64,000 nt of DNA from Rhodoplanes sp046000175 (GCF_046000175.1 NZ_JBEOMB010000053.1:1-64000), one strand, 5' to 3'. Positions 27,065 through 37,763 are shown, numbered from the stretch's first letter. Notes: generated by a model from the sequence alone, not told the origin. Numbers and translations: made by a program.

Positions 27065-29653
27065 TTAAAGAGCCCTCAACACGCCGGCGGGCTTGCGCCC
27101 CAGCGCCGCGACGGTGCCGACGAGGCCGCAGGCGACCGTCACGGCGAGCGCGCCGAGCGCCGCCGCCAGGGCCGGGACGGCCTGCCAGACGAACGGCAGG
27201 TTCATCAGGCCCGCGACGATCCGCCACCCGGCGACCGAGCCGGCCAGCATGCCGAACAGCACGGCAGCGGCGCCGATCAGCAGGTATTCGATCAGGTAGG
27301 CGCCGACCAGCTGGCGGCGGGTGGCGCCGAGCGTCTTGAGCACCACGGCGTCGTAGACCCGGTGGCGATGACCCGCGGCGAGCGCCCCGGCCAGCACCAG
27401 GACGGCGGAGAGGAGCGTGATGCCGCTCGCCCCCTGCACGGCGCGCGCGAGATTGCCGACGACGCGCGCCACCTCGCCGAGCGCGTCCTTGACCGGCACC
27501 GGGGTGATGGCCGGAAAGCCCTGCGCCACCGCGTTCAGGAGCGCGGCCTCCTCGGCCGGCGTGCCGCCGTCGCGGAACGTCACGGTGGCGATGTCGGTGT
27601 GCGGGGCCCCGGCGAAGGCGCCGGGCGAGAACACCAGCACGAAGTTGATGCCGAGCGACTGCCAGTCGACGGTGCGGATGTTGCCGATGCGGGCCGTGAT
27701 GTCGCGGCCGAGCACGTTCACGGTCAGGGTGTCGCCGAGCTTCAGGCCGATCCCCTCGGCGATGCGCTTCTCCAGCGAGAGGAGCGGCGGGCCGCGATAG
27801 TCCTCGCCCCACCAGGTCCCTTCGATGACGCGCGAGCCCTCCGGTACCGTGCCCGAATAGGTGATGCCGCGGTCGCCGGTCAGCGCCCAGGCGGCGTCGG
27901 GGCGGATCTTCAGGTCCTCGGCCTTGACGCCGTTCGCCGCGACGATCCGGCCGCGCAGCATCGGGACGCGCTCCAGTGTCGCGACCTCGCCCCGTGCCTT
28001 CACCAGCGCGTCGAAGCGGGCGCCATCGCGGGTCGGGATGTCGAGGAAGAAGAAGGACGGCGCCCGCTCGGGCAGCGTCGCGGTGAGCTGGTGGCGGAGG
28101 TTGCCGTCGACCTGCAGGATGGTGACGAGCAGCGCCATGCCGAGCCCGAGCGAGATGACGACGGTCGGGGTCAGAGCGGCCGGCCGGTGGATGTTGGCGA
28201 CGGCGAGCCGCAGCACCGCCGAACGCGCCCGCGGCGCGCGGCGCGCCGCCGCCATCACGGCGGTGGCGACGAGACGCAGCAGCAGCAGCACGGCGACCGC
28301 CGATCCGACGAAGGCGAGCGCGATGCGCCGGTCGTAGGAGGCGCCGACGGCGAGCGCCGCGAGCGCCAGCGCGGCGAGCGCGGTCGCCACCATGTAGCGC
28401 CGGCGCGGACGGCGCTGGTCGGGCGTCACGGCGTCGCGGAACAGCGCCGACACCGGCACGTCGTGGGCGCGGCCGAGCGGCCATGCCGCGAAGGCGACGG
28501 CGGTGAGGAGTCCGTACAGCAGCGACAGCGCGAGCACGTCGAGATGGAGCGTCGGCGCCAGCGGCAGCGGCAGCACGGCACCGAGCGCGCCGGCGATCAC
28601 GAAGGGCAGGGCGGCGCCGAGCGCGAGCCCGATCGCGCCACCGATCGCCGCGAGCAGCAGGATCTGGGCGAAGTAGAGCCCCACCACCTGGCCGCCGGTG
28701 GCGCCGAGCGACTTGAGCGTCGCGATGGTGTCGCGCTTGCGGTCGAGATAGTGGCGGGTGGAGTTGGCGACCCCGACGCCGCCGACCAGCAGGGCGGTGA
28801 GCCCGACCAGCGTCAGGAACTGGGTGAAGCGGTCGATGTTGCGCTCCAGCGCCGGCGAGGCGTTGCCGCTCGCCCGCACCTCCCAGCCGGCGGAGGGGAA
28901 GCGCCGGTTCGCCGCCGTCTCGACCGCCTCGGACGCGGCGATCGGATCGCCGGGCAGGCGCACGCGATAGAGCCAGCGCACCAGGCTGCCGGGCTGGAGA
29001 AGGCCGGAGGCGCGCAGTGCATCCTCGCTCACCAGCACGCGCGGCCCGAAGCCGACGCCGCCGGCGAGCCGGTCGGGCTCGCGCACCATGCTGCCGTTCA
29101 GCACCAGCGTGGCCGCGCCGACCGTCACCCGGGCGCCGCGCTCGAGACCCAGCCGCGCCAGCAGCAGCGGATCGACCACGGCGCCGAAGGCGTCGCCGTC
29201 GCGCGCCAGCAGGGCCGACAGCGGCGCCGGCGGGTCGGTCTCGACCTGCCCGTAGAGCGGGTAGGCGGCGTCGACGGCCTTCAGCTCGACGAGCGTCGAC
29301 TTGCCGTCCGGCGTGCGGGCGAGCGCCCGCATGGCGGCCGCGACCGAGAGGTCGCCGCTCGCGGCGATGAAGGCCCGCTCGTCCGGGCTCGCCTCGCGCT
29401 GCACGAGATTGAACGAAATGTCGCCGCCCAGGATCGCGCGGCCCTGCTGGGCGATGCCTTCCGAGAGGCTGCGCGAGATCGAGCCGACGCCCGCGATGGT
29501 CATCACGCCGAGCGCCATGCAGGCGATGAACACCGAGAAGCCGGACAGGCCACCGCGCAGGTCGCGGGTCGCGATGCGCAGGAGCGTGCGCCAGCGCGAG
29601 ACCGTCACGGAGCGGGTCGGCGCGTCGCCGACGGGAACGTCGGCGGCCGTCAT
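27065..29653 (-). CDS. FtsX-like ABC transporter permease (YbbP type)
   Basis: The 862-residue protein has the duplicated FtsX/MacB permease layout: an N-terminal helix (about 35-57), a large periplasmic domain, three helices around 275-390, a central pair around 415-460, a second helix and periplasmic domain from about 490, and three helices at the C-terminus. Conserved segments are LRIATRDLRGGLSGFSVFIACMAL in pieces, RKRDTIATLKSLGATGGQV and VYDAVVLKTLGATRRQL. YbbA-YbbP systems pair with a TesA-like esterase and are thought to export hydrophobic compounds from the inner membrane. The start overlaps the stop of the ATPase gene by four bases. Confidence 0.92.
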   Translation of the reverse strand: MTAADVPVGDAPTRSVTVSRWRTLLRIATRDLRGGLSGFSVFIACMALGVMTIAGVGSISRSLSEGIAQQGRAILGGDISFNLVQREASPDERAFIAASGDLSVAAAMRALARTPDGKSTLVELKAVDAAYPLYGQVETDPPAPLSALLARDGDAFGAVVDPLLLARLGLERGARVTVGAATLVLNGSMVREPDRLAGGVGFGPRVLVSEDALRASGLLQPGSLVRWLYRVRLPGDPIAASEAVETAANRRFPSAGWEVRASGNASPALERNIDRFTQFLTLVGLTALLVGGVGVANSTRHYLDRKRDTIATLKSLGATGGQVVGLYFAQILLLAAIGGAIGLALGAALPFVIAGALGAVLPLPLAPTLHLDVLALSLLYGLLTAVAFAAWPLGRAHDVPVSALFRDAVTPDQRRPRRRYMVATALAALALAALAVGASYDRRIALAFVGSAVAVLLLLRLVATAVMAAARRAPRARSAVLRLAVANIHRPAALTPTVVISLGLGMALLVTILQVDGNLRHQLTATLPERAPSFFFLDIPTRDGARFDALVKARGEVATLERVPMLRGRIVAANGVKAEDLKIRPDAAWALTGDRGITYSGTVPEGSRVIEGTWWGEDYRGPPLLSLEKRIAEGIGLKLGDTLTVNVLGRDITARIGNIRTVDWQSLGINFVLVFSPGAFAGAPHTDIATVTFRDGGTPAEEAALLNAVAQGFPAITPVPVKDALGEVARVVGNLARAVQGASGITLLSAVLVLAGALAAGHRHRVYDAVVLKTLGATRRQLVGAYLIEYLLIGAAAVLFGMLAGSVAGWRIVAGLMNLPFVWQAVPALAAALGALAVTVACGLVGTVAALGRKPAGVLRAL

Positions 29654-30411
29654 CGCGTCGCCATCGCCGGCGTGCCGGCCCGGCCGGCCGCGGTGTCGGC
29701 ATCGATGCGGCCGGAGCGCATGCGCACGACGCGGTCGCAGCGCGCCGCGAGGCCGGGATCGTGGGTGACCAGCACCAGCGTCATGCCGCGCTCGGCCTGG
29801 CCGGCGAACATCAGGTCGACGATGCCGCGGCCCGTCGCCTCGTCGAGATTGCCGGTCGGCTCGTCGGCGACCAGGATCGAAGGCGCGGGGGCCAGCGCGC
29901 GGGCGAGCGCGACGCGCTGCTGCTCGCCGCCCGAGAGCTGGGACGGGTAATGGCCGAGCCGCTCGCCCAGCCCGACCGCGGCGAGCTCGGCGCGGGCGAT
30001 GTCGAAGGCGTCGCGGTTGCCGGCCAGCTCCAGCGGCACGGCGACGTTCTCGATCGCCGTCATGGTCGGGATCAGGTGGAAGGACTGGAACACGATGCCG
30101 ATCTTGCGGCCACGAAACCGCGCCAGCGCGTCCTCGTCGAGGCCGCCGAGATCGGTACCGTCGACCACGACCGCGCCGGAATCCGGCCGCTCGAGCCCCG
30201 CCATCACCATCAGCAGCGTCGATTTGCCCGATCCCGACGGTCCGGTGAGGCCGATCGCCTCGCCACGCCCTATATCCAAGGCGATGTCTTTCAGGATGTG
30301 GACCCGCGCCGCATCCCGGCCGAGCGACAGGTCGACGCCGGACAGCGAGATGGCGGGTGCGAGGGAGCGAATGATCTCGGAGCGTGTGGTCTTGGAGCTT
30401 GTGTCGTCCAT
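29650..30411 (-). CDS. ABC transporter ATP-binding protein (YbbA/LolD type)
   Basis: The 253-residue ATPase has Walker A GPSGSGKST at residues 57-65, Q-loop VFQSFHLIP near 107-115, signature LSGGEQQRVALARAL at 159-173, Walker B ILVADEPTGNLD and H-loop LVTHD, all in the MacB/LolD subgroup. It overlaps the permease gene by ATGA, so both subunits are made together. It is divergent from the TesA-like esterase gene with only 43 bp between starts, which suggests a shared regulatory region. Start ATG 30411 is chosen for the conserved length; the open frame extends upstream through the neighbouring gene. Confidence 0.93.
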   Translation of the reverse strand: MDDTSSKTTRSEIIRSLAPAISLSGVDLSLGRDAARVHILKDIALDIGRGEAIGLTGPSGSGKSTLLMVMAGLERPDSGAVVVDGTDLGGLDEDALARFRGRKIGIVFQSFHLIPTMTAIENVAVPLELAGNRDAFDIARAELAAVGLGERLGHYPSQLSGGEQQRVALARALAPAPSILVADEPTGNLDEATGRGIVDLMFAGQAERGMTLVLVTHDPGLAARCDRVVRMRSGRIDADTAAGRAGTPAMATR

Positions 30412-30454
30412 TGTCGGGTCTGTGCTGCGCCGTCCGTGGCGGGAGGAGACGGGA

Positions 30455-31264
30455 GTGCCGGTCGGCCGCGCCCCAGCGCCGGCGCGGTCCCGGGAAGGCT
30501 GGGTCCGGGCGCGACGGCAGCCTCCCTCATATGGGACGCCGGGACGCCGGGTCCAGCCGGGCCGGCGCGCCGCCCTGGTCGCCGGGCTCGCCGGCGTGAC
30601 GCTGCTCGCCTTGGCGGGTACGTCAGGCGCCATGGCCCAGACCACAACGTCCCAGACCACGACGTCCCAGACCACGCCGCCCCCTCTGAAGATCGTCGCG
30701 CTCGGGGATTCGCTCACCGCCGGCTACGGCCTGCCGCCCGCCGACTCGTTTCCGGTGCGGCTGGAGAAGGCGCTCGCGGCGAACGGTCGCACGCCCCGGC
30801 CCGTCACCGTCGTCAACGCCGGCGTGTCGGGCGACACGGCGACCGACGGCCTCGCCCGGCTCGACTGGGCGGTCGGCGACGACGTCGACGGCGTGATCGT
30901 CGAGCTCGGCGCCAACGATGCACTGCGCGGCACCGACCCGGCCGTCACCCGCACGGCGCTGGACGAGATCCTGACGCGGCTGAAGGCGCGCGGCCTGCCG
31001 GTGCTGCTCGCCGGCATGCTGGCGCCGCCCAACATGGGACCGGAGTTCAAGCAGGCCTTCGACCGCATCTTCCCGGATCTGGCCGAAAAGCACGACGTGC
31101 TGTTCTATCCGTTCTTCCTGGACGGGGTGGCGGCCGAGCGCGGCCTCAACCAGCGCGACGGGATGCATCCCGAGGCCAAGGGCATCGCCGTGATCGTCGA
31201 GCGCATCCTGCCCAAGGTCGAGGCGCTGGTCGGCCGCGCCGCGGCCCGCCGCGACGGCAAGTGA
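30455..31264 (+). CDS. TesA-like arylesterase (SGNH hydrolase)
   Basis: The 269-residue protein is an exported SGNH hydrolase: GDSLTAGYG with nucleophile Ser86, the GAND block, and the C-terminal DGMHP with Asp235 and His238. Members hydrolyse thioesters, aryl esters and lysophospholipids in the periplasm. A GTG start at 30455 follows a perfect GGAGGAG; the N-terminal region has a basic stretch and a hydrophobic segment (ALVAGLAGVTLLALAGTSGAMA) that serves as signal peptide, although about 30 residues precede it. Three copies of a 15-bp unit (30637-30675) encode a TTTSQ-type reiteration after the cleavage site. Pairing with the YbbA/YbbP exporter is the conserved tesA-ybbA-ybbP arrangement. 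Confidence 0.9.
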   Translation: MPVGRAPAPARSREGWVRARRQPPSYGTPGRRVQPGRRAALVAGLAGVTLLALAGTSGAMAQTTTSQTTTSQTTPPPLKIVALGDSLTAGYGLPPADSFPVRLEKALAANGRTPRPVTVVNAGVSGDTATDGLARLDWAVGDDVDGVIVELGANDALRGTDPAVTRTALDEILTRLKARGLPVLLAGMLAPPNMGPEFKQAFDRIFPDLAEKHDVLFYPFFLDGVAAERGLNQRDGMHPEAKGIAVIVERILPKVEALVGRAAARRDGK

Positions 31265-31272
31265 CGGCGGTG

Positions 31273-31382
31273 CCGTCATTCCGGGCCGGCGCACCGCGCC
31301 GGACCCGGAATCCAGCCGCGATCTCGGAGCGTATGGTTGGATTCCGGGTTCGCGAGCCTTCGGCCCGCGCCCGGGAATGACC
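31273..31382. repeat. Inverted repeat, CATTCCGGG type, copy 2
   Basis: CCGTCATTCCGGG and GACCCGGAATCCAGC are mirrored by GTTGGATTCCGGGTTCG and GCCCGGGAATGA, as in the copies at 18157, 35345 and 54339. It lies between the esterase and thpR genes. Confidence 0.88.
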
Positions 31383-31408
31383 CGGAGAGCGAAACCCGGA
31401 CGAAAGCG

Positions 31409-31972
31409 ATGCCCAGACTCTTCACCGCCCTGGAGATTCCCGCCGATATCGGCGAGCGGCTGTCGATGCTGCGCGGCGGCCTGCCGGGGGCGCGCTGGAT
31501 CGATCCCGAAAACTATCACCTGACGCTGCGCTTCATCGGCGACATCGACGACGCGCTGGCGAACGACGTGGTCCAGGTGCTGGCCGGGGTGCGGCGCGCC
31601 GCCTTCGATCTCGTGCTCGACGGGCTCGACGCCTTCGGGGGCCGCAAGCCGCGTGCCGTCTTCGCCGCGGCGCCGGCCGTCCCGCCGCTCGTCGAGCTGC
31701 AGGCCGAGCACGAGCGGCTGATGCAGCGGATCGGCATCCCGGCTGAGGGGCGGAAGTTTTCGCCGCACGTCACGTTGGCGCGGCTGCGCCAGACCTCGTC
31801 GCGCCAGGTCGCCGACTATCTGGCGGCCCGGGCGGACTTCCGCTCGGCCGCGTTCCCGGTCGAGCGATTCGTGCTGATGTCGTCGCGCGCCTCGACGGGC
31901 GGCGGTCCCTATGTGGTCGAGGCCGCCTATCCGTTGCGGGCCGAGGCGCTCGCCGGCCCGGCGGAGGGCTGA
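31409..31972 (+). CDS. thpR: RNA 2',3'-cyclic phosphodiesterase
   Basis: ThpR opens 2',3'-cyclic phosphates at RNA ends and can ligate tRNA halves in vitro (LigT family). The 187-residue protein has the two HxTx motifs of the 2H phosphoesterase superfamily, HLTL with His37 and HVTL with His120, placed at the usual spacing. MPRLFTALEIP at the N-terminus is typical of the family. Its 3' end overlaps the 3' end of the convergent GNAT gene by 46 bp, so the two messages are complementary at their ends. Confidence 0.94.
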   Translation: MPRLFTALEIPADIGERLSMLRGGLPGARWIDPENYHLTLRFIGDIDDALANDVVQVLAGVRRAAFDLVLDGLDAFGGRKPRAVFAAAPAVPPLVELQAEHERLMQRIGIPAEGRKFSPHVTLARLRQTSSRQVADYLAARADFRSAAFPVERFVLMSSRASTGGGPYVVEAAYPLRAEALAGPAEG

Positions 31973-32673
31973 GCCGCCGCGGCCGCGCCGGCCGTCGGGC
32001 GCAGCAGGCGGACCTGGAAATCGAGATACGCGGCGGCCAGGCTGTGGCCGTCGGTGAGGATCTCGCGCATCACCGAGAGCGGGGTCGGCCGGGCGTTCTG
32101 CACCTTGCCGACCACGGTGCCGAAATCGAACGAGAACTCGGCCTCGAACTTGCGCGCGAGCTGCTGCATCCGGTGGTTCTCGGCCATGCAGGCGACATGC
32201 ATCAGCTTGATGCCGCGGTTGCGGGCGACCAGCAGGCACCGCTCCAGGAGCGCCGAGCCGGCGCCGTGGCTCTGCCAGGGCCGTTCGACGCTGAATGCAG
32301 CCTCGGCCTCGTGGCTGCTGGCCGGCGGGATCATCCGCAGGTCTGCGGCGCCGCGCAGAACCCCGTCGACGAAGAAGCCGTGAATGATCGTGTCGGCGTC
32401 GATCTTCGCCGCATAGCTGCGGATCATCTCGTCCGACACGGCGCCGCCGAAGCGATTGCGGCGGCTCTCGGCGTCGAGCCGCAACAGATGCTCGCGATAG
32501 GAGCGCGCCTCGATCGGCCACAGCTTGCGGATCAATCCGCCTTCGATGAACACTTCCTGCATTCCGGGGGTCTCCTGCGCTTGCGCGTCTTCGGTCCCCG
32601 GCGTTTCCCCGTGCACGTCCGGACTGTCCCGGACCGGACTCTCGGTCCGACGACTCTTGTTGCACTGCAACAT
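31927..32673 (-). CDS. GNAT family N-acetyltransferase
   Basis: The 248-residue protein has a GNAT core between about residues 48 and 210. Segments seen are RLDAESRRNRFGGAVSDEMI (a common start of this subgroup), GVLRGAADLRMI, EAEAAFSVE, the acetyl-CoA loop WQSHGAGSALLERCL (the Q/RxxGxG/A motif) and GIKLMHVACMAENHRMQQLARK. The substrate is unknown; close relatives are stand-alone regulators or resistance-type acetyltransferases. An internal ATG at MQEVFIEGG (residue 38) is an alternative start because the first 37 residues look disordered. The start codon lies in a 15-bp palindrome. Confidence 0.88.
   Translation of the reverse strand: MLQCNKSRRTESPVRDSPDVHGETPGTEDAQAQETPGMQEVFIEGGLIRKLWPIEARSYREHLLRLDAESRRNRFGGAVSDEMIRSYAAKIDADTIIHGFFVDGVLRGAADLRMIPPASSHEAEAAFSVERPWQSHGAGSALLERCLLVARNRGIKLMHVACMAENHRMQQLARKFEAEFSFDFGTVVGKVQNARPTPLSVMREILTDGHSLAAAYLDFQVRLLRPTAGAAAAAQPSAGPASASARNG
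32658..32672. promoter_or_regulatory. Perfect 7-bp palindrome over GNAT start codon
   Basis: TGTTGCA-C-TGCAACA is a perfect inverted repeat that includes the upstream ATG of the GNAT gene. It could be an operator for a dimeric repressor or could form an RNA hairpin over the start. Chance occurrence cannot be excluded. Confidence 0.35.
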
Positions 32674-32923
32674 AAGTACGGCGTCCCCCGACGCCAGGGG
32701 TCACTATCGCAGCGCTGGTATTCCGGGAATTTGATCTGTCGTAAGGGTCGAGGGGATTCTCGTTATGCGCGAATGCTTATAGACAAAAGTTGCATGCGGC
32801 GTTCCGTCCCCGGCGACCCGCCCGGGTCGGTCGCAGAAGACGCAGTGAATCATGAACATCGTGCTTGTGGATCGACCGCCCCGCCGGCTAAACGAAACCC
32901 GATCCCGCGACCCGGAACGCTGA

Positions 32924-34096
32924 TTGTCCATCACCGAGCGATATGCCGCCCTCGTCGCGGCCGGAGAGATCGAGCGCGACCGCGCCCAGGGGCGCGTCGT
33001 CGAGGCGCTCGGGGCCCTGCAGGAGCGCCTCGCCACCGCGCGGATCGCCAAGAAGTCCTCGGCGCTGGGCTGGCTGTTCGGCGGCCGCGAGGCGAAGCGG
33101 CGGCCCTTCGTGCGCGGGCTCTACCTCCACGGCGAGGTCGGTCGCGGCAAGACCATGCTGATGGACCTGTTCTACGCGACGAGCCCGACCGAGAAGCGCC
33201 GCCGCGCCCATTTCCACGAGTTCATGGCCGACGTCCACGAGCGCGTGCACGTCTATCGCCGCCGCCTCAAGGCCGGCGAGATTTCGGGTGGCGACCCGAT
33301 CGCGCTGACGGCCGGCGATCTCGCCGCCGAGGCGTGGCTGCTGTGCTTCGACGAGTTTCACGTCACCGACATCGCCGACGCCATGATCCTGGGGCGGCTG
33401 TTCACGAAGCTGTTCGAGCGCGGGGTCGTGGTGGTCGCGACCTCCAACGTCGTGCCGGACGAGCTCTACAAGGACGGGCTCAACCGCGCCCTGTTCGTGC
33501 CCTTCATCGGGCTCCTGAAGGAGCACATGGAGGTGCTGCGGCTCGACGCCCGCACCGACTATCGGCGCGAGAAGCTCGCCGGCGTGCCGGTGTGGCACAC
33601 CCCGGCCGACGCCACGGCCGATGCGGCGCTCGACGACGCCTGGCACCGGCTGACCGGCGGCCACGAGACCACGCATCACACCATGACCGTGAAGGGCCGC
33701 GTCGTGAAGGTGCCGCGCGCCGGCATGGGCGCCGCCCGCTTCAGCTTCCACGATCTGTGCGAGCAGCCGCTCGGCGCCTCCGATTATCTGCGCATCGCCC
33801 ACGAGTTCCACACGCTGGTGATCGACCGCGTGCCGGTGATGGATTTCGCCAAGCGCAACGAGGCCAAGCGCTTCATCGCCCTGATCGACATGCTCTACGA
33901 TCACGGCGTGAAGCTGGTCGCCTCCGCCGACGCCGAGCCGGAGGGCCTCTATCACGCGACCGTCGGCTACGAGGCGAACGAGTTCAAGCGCACCGTGTCG
34001 CGGCTGATCGAGATGGGCTCGGAGAGCTATCTCGAGCTGCCGCACGGCCAGCGCGGCACCATGTCGGGCGACACCGCCGGTCTCGTCGAGACGTGA
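32924..34096 (+). CDS. zapE: AFG1-like ATPase ZapE
   Basis: ZapE is an AFG1-type P-loop ATPase linked to cell division and membrane protein quality control. The 390-residue protein has Walker A GEVGRGKT at residues 70-77, Walker B LLCFDEFHV at about 139-147, sensor-like ATSN followed by VVPDELYKDGLNR, and the family's C-terminal FKRTVSRLIEM. The first codon is TTG at 32924, giving the conserved SITERYAALVAAGEI start; no ATG is available nearby in frame. Its location upstream of mdh is conserved in many rhizobia. Confidence 0.95.
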   Translation: MSITERYAALVAAGEIERDRAQGRVVEALGALQERLATARIAKKSSALGWLFGGREAKRRPFVRGLYLHGEVGRGKTMLMDLFYATSPTEKRRRAHFHEFMADVHERVHVYRRRLKAGEISGGDPIALTAGDLAAEAWLLCFDEFHVTDIADAMILGRLFTKLFERGVVVVATSNVVPDELYKDGLNRALFVPFIGLLKEHMEVLRLDARTDYRREKLAGVPVWHTPADATADAALDDAWHRLTGGHETTHHTMTVKGRVVKVPRAGMGAARFSFHDLCEQPLGASDYLRIAHEFHTLVIDRVPVMDFAKRNEAKRFIALIDMLYDHGVKLVASADAEPEGLYHATVGYEANEFKRTVSRLIEMGSESYLELPHGQRGTMSGDTAGLVET

Positions 34097-34328
34097 CGAA
34101 CCGGGACCTTATGACACGTCGCCCCGCCGTGGCGGGTCGGCTGGAGCGGCCGGGCGGATGCAGCCGGGAAGAACTGTCGACCATGGCTTTCGCGCGCCGC
34201 TGGTCGCGCGGATTAGGCCCAGGGTGCGAATACGGTCGCGACGGCGGGGCGCGACTTGAACGCATCACGGGAACGCGATAACACCCGAAACCCCCACCGG
34301 ACAGCAAAAGTTCGAGGACTTCCCCACA

Positions 34329-35294
34329 ATGGCACGGCACAAAATCGCATTGATCGGCGCAGGTCAGATCGGTGGCACGCTGGCCCATCTCGTCGGGCTG
34401 AAGGAGCTCGGCGACGTCGTGATGTTCGACATCGCCGAAGGAATTCCCCAGGGCAAGGCCCTGGACATCGCCGAGTCCTCGCCCGTCGACGGTTTCGACG
34501 CCCGCTACGCCGGCACCAACTCCTACGAGGCGATCGAGGGCGCCTCGGTCTGCATCGTCACGGCGGGCGTGCCGCGCAAGCCCGGCATGAGCCGCGACGA
34601 TCTCCTCGGCATCAATCTGAAGGTGATGGAGCAGGTCGGCTCCGGCATCCGCAAGTACGCGCCGAACGCCTTCGTGATCTGCATCACCAACCCGCTCGAC
34701 GCGATGGTGTGGGCGCTGCAGAAGTATTCGGGCCTGCCCAAGACCATGGTGGTCGGGATGGCCGGCGTGCTCGACTCGGCGCGCTTCCGCTACTTCCTGG
34801 CCGACGAGTTCAACGTGTCGGTCGAGGACGTGACGGCCTTCGTGCTCGGCGGCCACGGCGACACCATGGTGCCGCTCGCCAAGTACTCGACCGTCGCCGG
34901 CATCCCGCTGCCCGACCTCGTGAAGATGGGCTGGACCACCCAGGCCCGCCTCGACGCGATCATCGACCGCACCCGCAACGGCGGCGCCGAGATCGTCAAC
35001 CTCTTGAAGACCGGCTCGGCCTTCTACGCGCCGGCCGCCTCGGCGATCGCCATGGCGGAGAGCTATCTTCGCGACAAGAAGCGGGTGCTCCCCTGCGCCG
35101 TCCATCTCGCCGGCGAGTACGGCCTGAAGGACACCTATGTGGGCGTCCCGGTGGTGATCGGCAGCAAGGGCGTCGAGCGCATCGTCGAGATCGAGCTGGC
35201 CGGTGGCGACCGCGCCGCCTTCGACAAGTCGGCCGATGCCGTGAAGGGCCTGATCGAGGCCTGCAAGAAGATCGCGCCCGACCTCGCGGCCTGA
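34329..35294 (+). CDS. mdh: Malate dehydrogenase
   Basis: MDH oxidises malate to oxaloacetate with NAD in the TCA cycle. The 321-residue protein has the Rossmann motif GAGQIGGTLAHL near residues 9-20, the substrate loop GVPRKPGMSRDDLL, and the catalytic His176 in GGHGDTMVP with the upstream Asp. It belongs to the lactate-dehydrogenase-like MDH type found in alphaproteobacteria. It is the first gene of the mdh-sucCD-sucAB-lpd block, separated from sucC by an inverted repeat. Confidence 0.97.
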   Translation: MARHKIALIGAGQIGGTLAHLVGLKELGDVVMFDIAEGIPQGKALDIAESSPVDGFDARYAGTNSYEAIEGASVCIVTAGVPRKPGMSRDDLLGINLKVMEQVGSGIRKYAPNAFVICITNPLDAMVWALQKYSGLPKTMVVGMAGVLDSARFRYFLADEFNVSVEDVTAFVLGGHGDTMVPLAKYSTVAGIPLPDLVKMGWTTQARLDAIIDRTRNGGAEIVNLLKTGSAFYAPAASAIAMAESYLRDKKRVLPCAVHLAGEYGLKDTYVGVPVVIGSKGVERIVEIELAGGDRAAFDKSADAVKGLIEACKKIAPDLAA

Positions 35295-35344
35295 CGCGGT
35301 TCCGGCGCGACGTTCCGTGACGGCGTCCGGCTGATTGATCCGGT

Positions 35345-35449
35345 GGTCATTCCGGGGCAGCGCGCAGCGCCGAACCCGGAATCCAGCCGAGAGTTCGGAG
35401 CTTGCCGCTGGATTCCGGGTTCGCGGCTCCGCCGCGCCCCGGAACGACG
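35345..35449. repeat. Inverted repeat, CATTCCGGG type, copy 3
   Basis: GTCATTCCGGGGCAGCGCG and CGAACCCGGAATCCAGC are mirrored by GCTGGATTCCGGGTTCGCGG and CGCGCCCCGGAACGAC. It sits between mdh and sucC, where it might modulate the relative expression of the two. Confidence 0.88.
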
Positions 35450-35580
35450 GCGAGCCGGTCAGCCGGAAACGATACGACAGCGACCTCGGGGCGCGCGCGG
35501 CTTCGGCCCGGCGCCCCGAACCGAGACACTGAAGCGTGGCAACGCCGTCCGGCGCCGCCGGACGCGAGCGGGGGTGTGGC

Positions 35581-36749
<1,169 letters not shown>

Positions 36750-36750
<1 letters not shown>

Positions 36751-37634
36751 TGTCCATCCTGATCGACAAGAACACCAAGGTCATCTGCCAGGGCTTCACC
36801 GGCAAGAACGGCACCTTCCACTCCGAGCAGGCGATCGCCTACGGGACCAAGATGGTCGGCGGCACCTCGCCCGGGAAGGGCGGCTCGACCCATCTCGGCC
36901 TGCCGGTGTTCGACACCGTCGCCGAGGCGCGCGAGAAGACCGGGGCCGACGCCTCGGTCATCTACGTGCCGCCGCCCGGCGCGGCCGACGCGATCTGCGA
37001 GGCCATCCAGGCCGAGATCCCGCTGATCGTCTGCATCACCGAGGGCATTCCGGTGCTCGACATGGTGAAGGTGAAGCGGGCGCTCGACGGCTCCAAGTCG
37101 CGCCTGATCGGCCCCAACTGCCCGGGCGTGCTCACCGCCGGCGAGTGCAAGATCGGCATCATGCCGGGCAACATCTTCAAGCCCGGCTCGGTCGGCGTGC
37201 TGTCGCGCTCCGGCACCCTCACCTACGAGGCGGTGTTCCAGACCACCCAGGTCGGGCTCGGCCAGACCACGGCGGTCGGCATCGGCGGCGACCCGGTGAA
37301 GGGCACCGAGTTCATCGACATGCTGGAGAAGTTCCTGGCCGACCCGAAGACCGAGTCGATCATCATGATCGGCGAGATCGGCGGCTCGGCCGAGGAGGAC
37401 GCGGCGCAGTTCGTCATCGACGAGGCGAAGCGCGGCCGCAAGAAGCCGATGGTCGGCTTCATCGCCGGCGTCACGGCGCCCCCCGGCCGCCGCATGGGCC
37501 ATGCCGGCGCGATCATCGCCGGCGGCAAGGGCGACGCCAAGAGCAAGATCGCGGCGATGGAAGCGGCCGGCATCAAGGTGTCGCCGTCGCCGGCGCGCCT
37601 CGGCACCACGCTCGCCGAGATCCTGAAGAAGTAG
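36750..37634 (+). CDS. sucD: Succinyl-CoA synthetase alpha subunit
   Basis: The 294-residue alpha subunit binds CoA and carries the phosphohistidine. Visible motifs are the CoA-binding GFTGKNGTFHSEQAI near the N-terminus, GPNCPGV, GIGGDPVKGT and the active-site His251 in GHAGAI, followed by GKGDAKSKIAAMEAAGI. The start ATG shares its A with the sucC stop TGA, so translation is coupled. Confidence 0.97.
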
Positions 37635-37679
37635 GAGGCTCCCTCGCCGGGCCCGCACCACCGGCTGGATGGCGCGGCG

Positions 37680-37743
37680 CCCCCTCACCTGGATCTCGCG
37701 CGGTCGCGCGGGATCCGACCTCTCCTCGGCGGGGAGAGGTGAA
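37680..37743. repeat. Inverted repeat, CCTCTCC type, copy 3 of its family
   Basis: CCCCTCACC, a GGATC...GCGCGGTCGCGC...GATCC inner hairpin and CCTCTCCTCGGCGGGGAGAGG make up a short version of the element seen at 12081-12210. It lies just upstream of the retropepsin-like gene. Confidence 0.7.
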
Positions 37744-37763
37744 GCCGAGGACGCCGCGCCGCC

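Noticed and set aside
26384..29950. Plus-strand 1188-codon open frame opposite the YbbP permease
   Set aside because: Shadow of high-G+C coding; its Asp/Gly/Arg/His-rich translation has no membrane segments or motifs, and the opposite strand encodes a well-conserved permease.
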